From Stomoxys calcitrans (lineage: Eukaryota > Arthropoda > Insecta > Diptera > Muscidae), in contig NC_081552.1 of assembly GCF_963082655.1 (NCBI RefSeq), positions 198,012,781 to 198,076,780 on the forward strand: DNA of 64,000 nucleotides, given 5' to 3'. Under the pieces are notes generated by a model. It had not been told where the DNA came from. It made no database searches and saw nothing but the letters and a program-made list of their open reading frames with translations. This document shows, piece after piece, positions 30,171 to 42,800 of the stretch; position 1 is the first letter of the stretch; each line of letters begins with the position of its first letter. The translations under genes and the position numbers were made by a program.

Positions 30171-31070
30171 TTAGCCTAATCCCCCAGTTCTTTGTTCGAA
30201 AAACAAGTTCAAAATAGCATGATTCGGAAAATGTTTTTTTTTTTTTTTGCACATGTCCTTTTCAGGGTCGAAAACAATGTAACTTCTTCATACTTTCGAA
30301 TGTCGGAAATCCAAAAGCACTCCTGGATTCGAATTTCGAAGGGAAATCGCAAACTAATTAGTTTTTCTTAAAAATTTCACTTTTGATTTTTTTTTGCCAT
30401 TTTCGAGCAAAGGGGGTAGCCTTTTGAAATGATCAATTTTTGATGCCCCAAAATTTTTTGAGTTGAGTTTACATTAGTGAAGTTTATATCTCAAAAATAC
30501 GTTTAGCCCAATCCCCCAGTTGTTTGTTCAAAAAACTAGTTCAAAATAGCATGATTCGGAAAAATTGTTTTTTTTTTGGCCTATGTCCTTTTCAGGGTCG
30601 AAAACAATGTAACTTCTTCATACTTTCGAATTTCGGAAATCCAAAAGCACTCCTGGATTCGAATTTCGAAGAGAAATCGTAAACTAATTAGTTTTTCTTA
30701 AAAATTTCACTTTTGATTTTTTTTTGCCATTTTCGAGCAAATGGGGTAGGTAGCCTTTTGAAATGATAAATTTTTGATGCCCCAAAATTTTTTGAGTTGA
30801 GTTTACATTAGTCAAGTTTATATCTCAAAAATACGTTTAGCCCAATCCCCCAGTTGTTTGTTCAAAAAACAAGTTCAAAATAGCATGATTCGGAAAAATG
30901 GTTTTTTTTTGGCATATGTCCTTTTCAGGGTCGAAAACAATGTAACTTCTTCATACTTTCGAATTTCGGAAATCCAAAAGCACTCCTGGATTCGAATTTC
31001 GAAGAGAAATCGTAAACTAATTAGTTTTTCTTAAAAATTTCACTTTTGATTTTTTTGCCATTTTCGAGCA
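30171..31070. repeat. Satellite higher-order block, first of three near-identical 900-bp copies
   Basis: Begins TTAGCCTAATCCCCCAGTTC, a variant with CTTTG where others have GTTTG. The same block is at 33337-34236 (3,166 bp downstream) and 34904-35803 (4,733 bp downstream). The 4,733-bp match extends left to about 29572. Confidence 0.85.
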
Positions 31071-32264
31071 AAATGATAAATTTTTGATGCCCCAAAATTT
31101 TTTGAGTTGAGTTTACATTAGTGAAGTTTATATCTCAAAAATACATTTAGCCTAATCCCCCAGTTGTTTGTTCAAAAAACAAGTTCAAAATAGCATGATT
31201 CGGAAAAATGGTTTTTTTTTTGGCGTATGTCCTTTTCAGGGTCGAAAACAATGTAACTTCTTCATACTTTCGAATTTCGGAAATCCAAATGCACTCCTGG
31301 ATTCGAATTTCGAAGAGAAATCGTAAACTAATTAGTTTTTCTTAAAAATTTCACTTTTGATTTTTTTTTTTGCCATTTTCGAGCAAAGGGGGTAGCCTTT
31401 TGAAATGATAAATTTTTGATGCCCCAAAATTTTTTGAGTTGAGTTTACATTAGTGACATTTGTCCTTTTCAGGGTCGAAAACACTGTAACTTCTTCATAC
31501 TTTCGAATTTCGGAAATCCAAAAGCACTCCTGGATTCGAATTTCGAAGGGAAATCGCAAACTAATTAGTTTTTCTTAAAAATTTCACTTTTGATTTTTTT
31601 TGCCATTTTCGAGTTAAGGGGGTAGCCTTTTGAAATGATCAATTTTTGATGCCCCAAAATTTTTTGAGTTGAGTTTACATTAGTGAAGTTTATATCTCGC
31701 AAATACGTTTATCCCAATCCCCCAGTTGTTTGTTCAAAAAACAAGTTCAAAATAGCATGATTCGGAAATTTTTTTTTTTTTGGCGTATGTCCTTTTCAGG
31801 GTCGAAAACAATGTAATTTCTTCATACTTTCGAATTTCGGAAATCCAAAAGCTCTCCTGGATTCGAATTTCGAAGAGAAATCGTAAACTAATTAGTTTGT
31901 CTTAAAAATTTCACTTTTGATTTTTTTGCCATTTTCGAGCAAAGGGGTTAGCCTTTTGAAATGATAAATTTTTGATGCCCCAAAATTTTTTGAGTTGAGT
32001 TTACATTAGTGAAGTTTATATCTCAAAAATACGTTTAACCCAATCCCTCAGTTGTTTGTTCGAAAAACTAGTTCAAAATAGCATGATTCGGAAAAATTGT
32101 TTTTTTTGGCGTATGTCCTTTTTAGGGTCGAAAACACTGTAACTTCTTCCTACTTTCGAATTTCGGAAATCCAGAAGTACTCCTAGATTCGAATTTCGAA
32201 GAGAAATCGTAAACTAATTAGTTTTTCTTAAAAATTTCACTTTTGATTTTTTTTGCCATTTTCG

Positions 32265-33270
32265 AGCAAAGGGGGTAGCCTTTTGAAATGATCAATTTTT
32301 GATGCCCCAAAATTTTTTGAGTTGAGTTTACATTACTGAAGTTTATATCTCAAAAATACGTTTAGCCCAATCCCTCAGTTGTTTGTTCAAAAAACAAGTT
32401 CAAAATAGCATGATTCGGAAAAATGTTTTTTTTTTTGCATATGTCCTTTTTAGGGTCGAAAACACTGTAACTTCTTCATACTTTCGAATTTCGGAAATCC
32501 AAATGCACTCTTATATTCGAATTTCGAAGAGAAATCGTAAACTAATTAGTTTTTCTTAAAAATTTCACTTTTGATTTTTTTGCCATTTTCGAGCAAAGGC
32601 AAAAATGATAAATTTTTGATGCCCCAAAATTTTTGAGTTGAGTTTACATTAGTGAAGTTTATATCTCAAAAATACGTTTAGCCCAATCCCCCAGTTGTTT
32701 GATCGAAAAACAAGTTCAAAATAGCATGATTCGGAAAAAATGTTTTTTTTTTGGCATATGTCCTTTTCAGGGTCGAAAACACTGTAACTTCTTCATACTT
32801 TCGAATTTCGGAAATCCAACTGCACTCCTGGATTCGAATTTCGAAGAGAAATCGTAAACTAATTAGTTTTTCTTAACAATTTCACTTTTGATTTTTTTTG
32901 CCATTTTCGAGCAAAGGGGGTAGCCTTTTGAAATGATCAATTTTTGATGCCCCAAAATTTTTTGAGTTGAGTTTACGTTAGTAAAGTTTATATCTTAAAA
33001 ATACGTTTAGCCCAATCCCCCAGTTGTTTGTTCGAAAAACATGTTCAAAATAGCATGATTCGGAAAAAATGTTTTTTTTTTTGGCAAATGTCCTTTTTAG
33101 GGTCGAAAACACTGTAACTTCTTCATACTTTCGAATTTCGGAAATCCAAATGCACTCCTAGATTCGAATTTCGAGGAGAAATCGTAAACTAATTAGTTTT
33201 TCTTAAAAATTTCACTTTTGATTTTTTTTGCCATTTTTGAGCAAAGGGGGTAGCCTTTTGAAATGATCAA
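32265..33270. repeat. Satellite three-monomer block, duplicated at about 36462-37470
   Basis: The diagnostic words CACTCTTATATTCGAATTTC at 32506 and 36703 and AAAGGCAAAAATGATAAA near 32596 and 36793 are 4,197 bp apart. A few single-base differences separate the copies. Confidence 0.8.
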
Positions 33271-36200
33271 TTTTTGATGCCCCAAAATTTTTTGAGTTGA
33301 GTTTACATTACTGAAGTTTATATCTCAAAAATACGTTTAGCCTAATCCCCCAGTTCTTTGTTCGAAAAACAAGTTCAAAATAGCATGATTCGGAAAATGT
33401 TTTTTTTTTTTTTTTGCACATGTCCTTTTCAGGGTCGAAAACAATGTAACTTCTTCATACTTTCGAATGTCGGAAATCCAAAAGCACTCCTGGATTCGAA
33501 TTTCGAAGGGAAATCGCAAACTAATTAGTTTTTCTTAAAAATTTCACTTTTGATTTTTTTTTGCCATTTTCGAGCAAAGGGGGTAGCCTTTTGAAATGAT
33601 CAATTTTTGATGCCCCAAAATTTTTTGAGTTGAGTTTACATTAGTGAAGTTTATATCTCAAAAATACGTTTAGCCCAATCCCCCAGTTGTTTGTTCAAAA
33701 AACTAGTTCAAAATAGCATGATTCGGAAAAATTGTTTTTTTTTTGGCCTATGTCCTTTTCAGGGTCGAAAACAATGTAACTTCTTCATACTTTCGAATTT
33801 CGGAAATCCAAAAGCACTCCTGGATTCGAATTTCGAAGAGAAATCGTAAACTAATTAGTTTTTCTTAAAAATTTCACTTTTGATTTTTTTTTGCCATTTT
33901 CGAGCAAATGGGGTAGGTAGCCTTTTGAAATGATAAATTTTTGATGCCCCAAAATTTTTTGAGTTGAGTTTACATTAGTCAAGTTTATATCTCAAAAATA
34001 CGTTTAGCCCAATCCCCCAGTTGTTTGTTCAAAAAACAAGTTCAAAATAGCATGATTCGGAAAAATGGTTTTTTTTTGGCATATGTCCTTTTCAGGGTCG
34101 AAAACAATGTAACTTCTTCATACTTTCGAATTTCGGAAATCCAAAAGCACTCCTGGATTCGAATTTCGAAGAGAAATCGTAAACTAATTAGTTTTTCTTA
34201 AAAATTTCACTTTTGATTTTTTTGCCATTTTCGAGCAAAGGGGGTAGCCTTTTGAAATGATAAATTTTTGATGCCCCAAAATTTTTTGAGTTGAGTTTAC
34301 ATTAGTGATATTTGTCTTTAGTGGCATTTGTCCTTTTCAGGGTCGAAAACACTATAACTTCTTCATACTTTCGAATTTCGGAAATCCAAAAGCACTCCTG
34401 GATTCGAATTTCGAAGAGAAATCGTAAACTAATTAGTTTTTCTTAACAATTTCACTTTTGATTTTTTTTGCCATTTTCGAGCAAAGGGGGTAGCCTTTTG
34501 AAATGATCAATTTTTGATGCCCCAAAATTTTTTGAGTTGAGTTTACATTAGTGAAGTTTATATCTCAAAAATACGTTTAGCCCAATCCCCCAGTTGTTTG
34601 TTCGAAAAACAAGTTCAAAATAGCATGATTCGGAAAAATGTTTTTATTTTGCATATGTCCTTTTCAGGGTCGAAAACACTGTAACTTCTTCATACTTTCG
34701 AATTTCGGAAATCCAAAAGCACTCCTGGATACGAATTTCGAAGAGAAATCGTAAACTAATTAGTTTTTCTTAAAAATTTCACTTTTGATTTATTTTGCCA
34801 TTTTCGAGCAAAGGGGGTAGCCTTTTGAAATGATCAATTTTTGATGCCCCAAAATTTTTTGAGTTGAGTTTACATTAGTGAAATTTATATCTCAAAAATA
34901 CGTTTAGCCTAATCCCCCAGTTCTTTGTTCGAAAAACAAGTTCAAAATAGCATGATTCGGAAAATGTTTTTTTTTTTTTTTGCACATGTCCTTTTCAGGG
35001 TCGAAAACAATGTAACTTCTTCATACTTTCGAATGTCGGAAATCCAAAAGCACTCCTGGATTCGAATTTCGAAGGGAAATCGCAAACTAATTAGTTTTTC
35101 TTAAAAATTTCACTTTTGATTTTTTTTTGCCATTTTCGAGCAAAGGGGGTAGCCTTTTGAAATGATCAATTTTTGATGCCCCAAAATTTTTTGAGTTGAG
35201 TTTACATTAGTGAAGTTTATATCTCAAAAATACGTTTAGCCCAATCCCCCAGTTGTTTGTTCAAAAAACTAGTTCAAAATAGCATGATTCGGAAAAATTG
35301 TTTTTTTTTTGGCCTATGTCCTTTTCAGGGTCGAAAACAATGTAACTTCTTCATACTTTCGAATTTCGGAAATCCAAAAGCACTCCTGGATTCGAATTTC
35401 GAAGAGAAATCGTAAACTAATTAGTTTTTCTTAAAAATTTCACTTTTGATTTTTTTTTGCCATTTTCGAGCAAATGGGGTAGGTAGCCTTTTGAAATGAT
35501 AAATTTTTGATGCCCCAAAATTTTTTGAGTTGAGTTTACATTAGTCAAGTTTATATCTCAAAAATACGTTTAGCCCAATCCCCCAGTTGTTTGTTCAAAA
35601 AACAAGTTCAAAATAGCATGATTCGGAAAAATGGTTTTTTTTTGGCATATGTCCTTTTCAGGGTCGAAAACAATGTAACTTCTTCATACTTTCGAATTTC
35701 GGAAATCCAAAAGCACTCCTGGATTCGAATTTCGAAGAGAAATCGTAAACTAATTAGTTTTTCTTAAAAATTTCACTTTTGATTTTTTTGCCATTTTCGA
35801 GCAAAGGGGGTAGCCTTTTGAAATGATAAATTTTTGATGCCCCAAAATTTTTTGAGTTGAGTTTACATTAGTGAAGTTTATATCTCAAAAATACATTTAG
35901 CCTAATCCCCCAGTTGTTTGTTCAAAAAACAAGTTCAAAATAGCATGATTCGGAAAAATGGTTTTTTTTTTGGCGTATGTCCTTTTCAGGGTCGAAAACA
36001 ATGTAACTTCTTCATACTTTCGAATTTCGGAAATCCAAATGCACTCCTGGATTCGAATTTCGAAGAGAAATCGTAAACTAATTAGTTTTTCTTAAAAATT
36101 TCACTTTTGATTTTTTTTTTTGCCATTTTCGAGCAAAGGGGGTAGCCTTTTGAAATGATAAATTTTTGATGCCCCAAAATTTTTTGAGTTGAGTTTACGT

Positions 36201-38580
36201 TAGTAAAGTTTATATCTTAAAAATACGTTTAGCCCAATCCCCCAGTTGTTTGTTCGAAAAACATGTTCAAAATAGCATGATTCGGAAAAAATGTTTTTTT
36301 TTTTGGCAAATGTCCTTTTTAGGGTCGAAAACACTGTAACTTCTTCATACTTTCGAATTTCGGAAATCCAAATGCACTCCTAGATTCGAATTTCGAGGAG
36401 AAATCGTAAACTAATTAGTTTTTCTTAAAAATTTCACTTTTGATTTTTTTTGCCATTTTTGAGCAAAGGGGGTAGCCTTTTGAAATGATCAATTTTTGAT
36501 GCCCCAAAATTTTTTGAGTTGAGTTTACATTACTGAAGTTTATATCTCAAAAATACGTTTAGCCCAATCCCTCAGTTGTTTGTTCAAAAAACAAGTTCAA
36601 AATAGCATGATTCGGAAAAATGTTTTTTTTTTTGCATATGTCCTTTTTAGGGTCGAAAACACTGTAACTTCTTCATACTTTCGAATTTCGGAAATCCAAA
36701 TGCACTCTTATATTCGAATTTCGAAGAGAAATCGTAAACTAATTAGTTTTTCTTAAAAATTTCACTTTTGATTTTTTTGCCATTTTCGAGCAAAGGCAAA
36801 AATGATAAATTTTTGATGCCCCAAAATTTTTGAGTTGAGTTTACATTAGTGAAGTTTATATCTCAAAAAATACGTTTAGCCCAATCCCCCAGTTGTTTGA
36901 TCGAAAAACAAGTTCAAAATAGCATGATTCGGAAAAAATGTTTTTTTTTTTGGCATATGTCCTTTTCAGGGTCGAAAACACTGTAACTTCTTCATACTTT
37001 CGAATTTCGGAAATCCAACTGCACTCCTGGATTCGAATTTCGAAGAAAAATCGTAAACTAATTAGTTTTTCTTAAAAATTTCACTTTTGATTTTTTTTGC
37101 CATTTTCGAGCAAAGGGGGTAGCCTTTTGAAATGATCAATTTTTGATGCCCCAAAATTTTTTGAGTTGAGTTTACGTTAGTAAAGTTTATATCTCAAAAA
37201 TACGTTTAGCCCAATCCCCCAGTTGTTTGTTCGAAAAACAAGTTCAAAATAGCATGATTCGGAAAAAATGTTTTTTTTTGGCAAATGTCCTTTTTAGGGT
37301 CGAAAACACTGTAACTTCTTCATACTTTCGAATTTCGGAAATCCAAATGCACTCCTAGATTCGAATTTCGAGGAGAAATCGTAAACTAATTAGTTTTTCT
37401 TAAAAATTTCACTTTTGATTTTTTTTGCCATTTTCGAGCAAAGGGGGTTGCCTTTTGAAATGATAAATTTTTGATGCCCCAAAATTTTTTGAGTTGAGTT
37501 TACATTAGTGAAGTTTATATCTCAAAAATACGTTTAGCCCAATCCCCCAGTTGTTTGTTCGAAAAACAAGTTCAAAATAGCATGATTCGGAAAAATGTTT
37601 TTATTTTGCATATGTCCTTTTCAGGGTCGAAAACACTGTAACTTCTTCATACTTTCGAATTTCGGAAATCCAAAAGCACTCCTGGATACGAATTTCGAAG
37701 AGAAATCGTAAACTAATTAGTTTTTCTTAAAAATTTCACTTTTGATTTTTTTTGCCATTTTCGAGCAAAGGGGGTAGCCTTTTGAAATGATCAATTTTTG
37801 ATGCCCCAAAATTTTTTGAGTTGAGTTTACATTAGTGAAATTTATATCTCAAAAATACGTTTAGCCTAATCCCCCAGTTGTTTGTTCGAAAAACAAGTTC
37901 AAAATAGCATGATTCGGAAAAAATGTTTTTTTTTTTGGCATATGTCCTTTTCAGGGTCGAAAACACTGTAACTTCTTCATACTTTCGAATTTCGGAAATC
38001 CAAATGCACTCCTGGACTCGAATTTTGAAGAGAAATCGTAAACTAATTAGTTTTTCTTAAAAATTTCACTCTTGATTTTTTTTGCCAATTTCGAGCAAAG
38101 GGGGTAGCCTTTTGAAATGATCAATTTTTGATGCCCCAAAATTTTTTGAGTTGAGTTTACATTAGTGAAGTTTATATCTCAAAAATACGTTTAGCCCAAT
38201 CCCCCAGTTGTTTGTTCGAAAAACAAGCTCATAATATCATGATTCGGAAAAAATGTTTTTTTTGGCATATGTCCTTTTCAGGGTCGAAAACACTGTAATA
38301 TCTTCCTACTTTCGAATTTCGGAAATTCAAAAGCTCTCCTGGATTCGAATTTCGAAGAGAAATCGTAAACTAATTAGTTTTTCTTAAAAATTTCACTTTT
38401 GATTTTTTTTGCCATTTTCGAGCAAAGGGGGTAGCCTTTTGAAATGATCAATTTTTGATGCCCCAAAATTTTTTGAGTAGAGTTTACATTAGTGAAGTTT
38501 ATATCTCAAAAATACGTTTAGCCCAATCCCTCAGTTGTTTGTTCGAAAAACAAGTTCAAAATAGCATGATTCGGAAAAAT

Positions 38581-39860
38581 GTTTTTATTTTGCATATGTC
38601 CTTTTCAGGGTCGAAAACACTGTAACTTCTTCATACTTTCGAATTTCGGAAATCCAAATGCACTCCTGGATTCGAATTTCGAAGAGAAATCGTAAACTAA
38701 TTAGTTTTTCTTAAAAATTTCACTTTTGATTTTATTGCCATTTTCGAGCAAATTTGAAATGATCAATTTTTGATGCCCCAAAATTTTTTGAGTTGAGTTT
38801 ACATTAGTGAAGTTTATATCTCAAAACTACGTTTAGCCCAATCCCCCAGTTGTTTGTTCGAAAAACAAGTTCAAAATAGCATGATTCGGAAAAATGGTTT
38901 TTTTTGCATATGTCCTTTTCAGGGTCGAAAACACTGTAACTTCTTCATACTTTCGAATTTCGGAAATCCAAAAGCACTCCTGGATTCGAATTTCGAAGAG
39001 AAATCGTAAACTAATTAGTTTTTCTTAAAAATGTCACTTTTGATTTTTTTGCCATTTTCGAGCACTTTTTCGAGCCTTTTGAAATGATCAATTTTTGATG
39101 CCACAAAATTTTTTGAGTTGAGTTTACATTAGTGAAGTTTATATCTCAAAAATACGTTTAGCCCAATCCCCCAGTTGTTTGTTCGAAAAACAAGTTCAAA
39201 ATAGCATGATTCGGAAAAATGTTTTTATTTTGCATATGTCCTTTTCAGGGTCGAAAACACTGTAACTTCTTCATACTTTCGAATTTCGGAAATCCAAATG
39301 CACTCCTGGATTCGAATTTCGAAGAGAAATCGTAAACTAATTAGTTTTTCTTAAAAATTTCACTTTTGATTTTATTGCCATTTTCGAGCAAATTTGAAAT
39401 GATCAATTTTTGATGCCCCAAAATTTTTTGAGTTGAGTTTACATTAGTGAAGTTTATATCTCAAAACTACGTTTAGCCCAATCCCCCAGTTGTTTGTTCG
39501 AAAAACAAGTTCAAAATAGCATGATTCGGAAAAATGGTTTTTTTTGCATATGTCCTTTTCAGGGTCGAAAACACTGTAACTTCTTCATACTTTCGAATTT
39601 CGGAAATCCAAAAGCACTCCTGGATTCGAATTTCGAAGAGAAATCGTAAACTAATTAGTTTTTCTTAAAAATGTCACTTTTGATTTTTTTGCCATTTTCG
39701 AGCACTTTTTCGAGCCTTTTGAAATGATCAATTTTTGATGCCACAAAATTTTTTGAGTTGAGTTTACATTAGTGAAGTTTATATCTCAAAAATACGTTTA
39801 GCCCAATCCCCCAGTTGTTTGTTCGAAAAACAAGTTCAAAATAGCATGATTCGGAAAAAT
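38581..39860. repeat. 640-bp satellite dimer in two tandem copies
   Basis: GTTTTTATTTTGCATATGTC starts at 38581, 39221 and 39861, exactly 640 bp apart. The first unit has ATTTTATTGCC and lacks AGGGGGTAGCC; the second has CGAGCACTTTTTCGAGCC. The two dimers look identical base for base over most of their length, so this is a very recent duplication. Confidence 0.92.
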
Positions 39861-42800
39861 GTTTTTATTTTGCATATGTCCTTTTCAGGGTCGAAAACAC
39901 TGTAACTTCATCATACTTTCGAATTTCGGAAATCCAAAAGCACTCCTGGATACGAATTTCGAAGAGAAATCGTAAACTAATTAGTTTTTCTTAAAAATTT
40001 CACTTTTGATTTTTTTTGCCATTTTTGAGCAAAGGGGGTAGCCTTTTGAAATGATCAATTTTTGATGCCCCCAAATTTTTTGAGTTGAGTTTACATTAGT
40101 GAAGTTTATATCTCAAAAATACGTTTAGCCCAATCCCCCAGTTGTTTGTTCGAAAAACAAGTTCAAAATAGCATGATTCGGAAAATATTTTTTTTTTTTT
40201 TTGCACATGTCCTTTTCAGGGTCGAAAACACTGTAACTTCTTCATACTTTCGAATTTCGGAAATCCAAATGCACTCCTGGATTCGAATTTCGAAGAGAAA
40301 TCGTAAACTAATTAGTTTTTCTTAAAAATTTCACTTTTGATTTTTTTTTGCCATTTTCGAGCAAAGGGGTAGCCTTTTGAAATGATCAATTTTTGATGCC
40401 CCAAAATTTTTTGAGTTGAGTTTACATTAGTGAAGTTTATATCTCAAAAATACGTTTAGCCCAATCCCCCAGTTGTTTGTTCGAAAAACAAGCTCAAAAT
40501 AGCATGATTCGGAAAAAATGTTTTTTTTTTGGCATATGTCCTTTTCAGGGTCGAAAACACTGTAACTTCATCATACTTTCGAATTTCGGAAATCCAAAAG
40601 CACTCCTGTATTCGAATTTCGAGGAGAAATCGTAAACTAATTAGTTTTTCTTAAACATTTCACTTTTGATTTTTTGCCATTTTCGAGCAAAGAGGGTAGC
40701 CTTTTGAAATGATCAATTTTTGATGCCCCAAAATTTTTTGAGTTGAGTTTACATTACTGAAGTTTATATCTCAAAAATACGTTTAACCCAATCCCTCAGT
40801 TGTTTGTTCGAAAAACTAGTTCAAAATAGCATGATTCGGAAAAATTGTTTTTTTTTTTGTGGCGTATGTCCTTTTTAGGGTCGAAAACACTGTAACTTCT
40901 TCCTACTTTCGAATTTCGGAAATCCAGAAGTACTCCTAGATTCGAATTTCGAAGAGAAATCGTAAACTAATTAGTTTTTCTTAAAAATTTCACTTTTGAT
41001 TTTTTTTGCCATTTTCGAGCAAAGGCAAAAATGATAAATTTTTGATGCCCCAAAATTTTTGGGTTGAGTTTACATTAGTGAAGTTTATATCTCAAAAATA
41101 CGTTTAGCCCAATCCCCCAGTTGTTTGTTCGAAAAACAAGTTCAAAATAGCATGATTCGGAAAAAATGTTTTTTTTTTGGCAAATGTCCTTTTTAGGGTC
41201 GAAAACACTGTAACTTCTTCATACTTTCGAATTTCGGAAATCCAAATGCACTCCTAGATTCGAATTTCGAGGAGAAATCGTAAACTAATTAGTTTTTCTT
41301 AAACATTTCACTTTTGATTTTTTTGCCATTTTCGAGCAAAGAGGGTAGCCTTTTGAAATGATCAATTTTTGATGCCCCAAAATTTTTTGAGTTGAGTTTA
41401 CATTAGTGAAGTTTATATCTCAAAAATACGTTTAGCCCAATCCCCCAGTTGTTTGTTCGAAAAACAAGTTCAAAATAGCATGATTCGGAAAAATGTTTTT
41501 ATTTTGCATATGTCCTTTTCAGGGTCGAAAACACTGTAACTTCTTCATACTTTCGAATTTCGGAAATCCAAAAGCACTCCTGGATACGAATTTCGAAGAG
41601 AAATCGTAAACTAATTAGTTTTTCTTAAAAATTTCACTTTTGATTTTTTTTGCCATTTTCGAGCAAAGGGGGTAGCCTTTTGAAATGATCAATTTTTGAT
41701 GCCCAAAAATTTTTTGAGTTGAGTTTACATTAGTGAAATTTATATCTCAAAAATACGTTTAGCCTAATCCCCCAGTTGTTTGTTCGAAAAACAAGTTCAA
41801 AATAGCATGATTCGGAAAATGTTTTTTTTTTTTTGCACATGTCCTTTTCAGGGTCGAAAACACTGTAACTTCTTCATACTTTCGAATTTCGGAAATCCAA
41901 ATGCACTCCTGGATTCGAATTTCGAAGAGAAATCGTAAACTAATTAGTTTTTCTTAAAAATTTCATTTTTGATTTTTTTTGCCATTTTCGAGCAAAGGGG
42001 GTAGCCTTTTGAAATGATCAATTTTTGATGCCCCAAAATTTTTTGAGTTGAGTTTACATTAGTGAAGTTTATATCTCAAAAATACGTTTAGCCCAATCCC
42101 CCAGTTGTTTGTTCGAAAAACAAGCTCAAAATAGCATGATTCGGAAAAAATGTTTTTTTTTGGCATATGTCCTTTTCAGGGTCGAAAACACTGTAACTTC
42201 ATCATACTTTCGAATTTCGGAAATCCAAAAGCACTCCTGGATTCGAATTTCGAGGAGAAATCGTAAACTAATTAGTTTTTCTTAAAAATTTCACTTTTGA
42301 TTTTTTTTACCATTTTCGGGCAATGGGGGTAGCCTTTTGAAATGATCAATTTTTGATGCCCCAAAATTTTTTGAGTAGAGTTTACATTAGTGAAGTTTAT
42401 ATCTCAAAAATACGTTTAGCCCAATCCCCCAGTTGTTTGTTCGAAAAACAAGTTCAAAATAGCATGATTCGGAAAAATGTTTTTATTTTGCATATGTCCT
42501 TTTCAGGGTCGAAAACACTGTAACTTCTTCATACTTTCGAATTTCGGAAATCCAAATGCACTCCTGGATTCGAATTTCGAAGAGAAATCGTAAACTAATT
42601 AGTTTTTCTTAAAAATTTCACTTTTGATTTTATTGCCATTTTCGAGCAAAGGGGGTAGCCTTTTGAAATGATCAATTTTTGATGCCCCAAAATTTTTTGA
42701 GTTGAGTTTACATTAGTGAAGTTTATATCTCAAAACTACGTTTAGCCCAATCCCCCAGTTGTTTGTTCGAAAAACAAGTTCAAAATAGCATGATTCGGAA

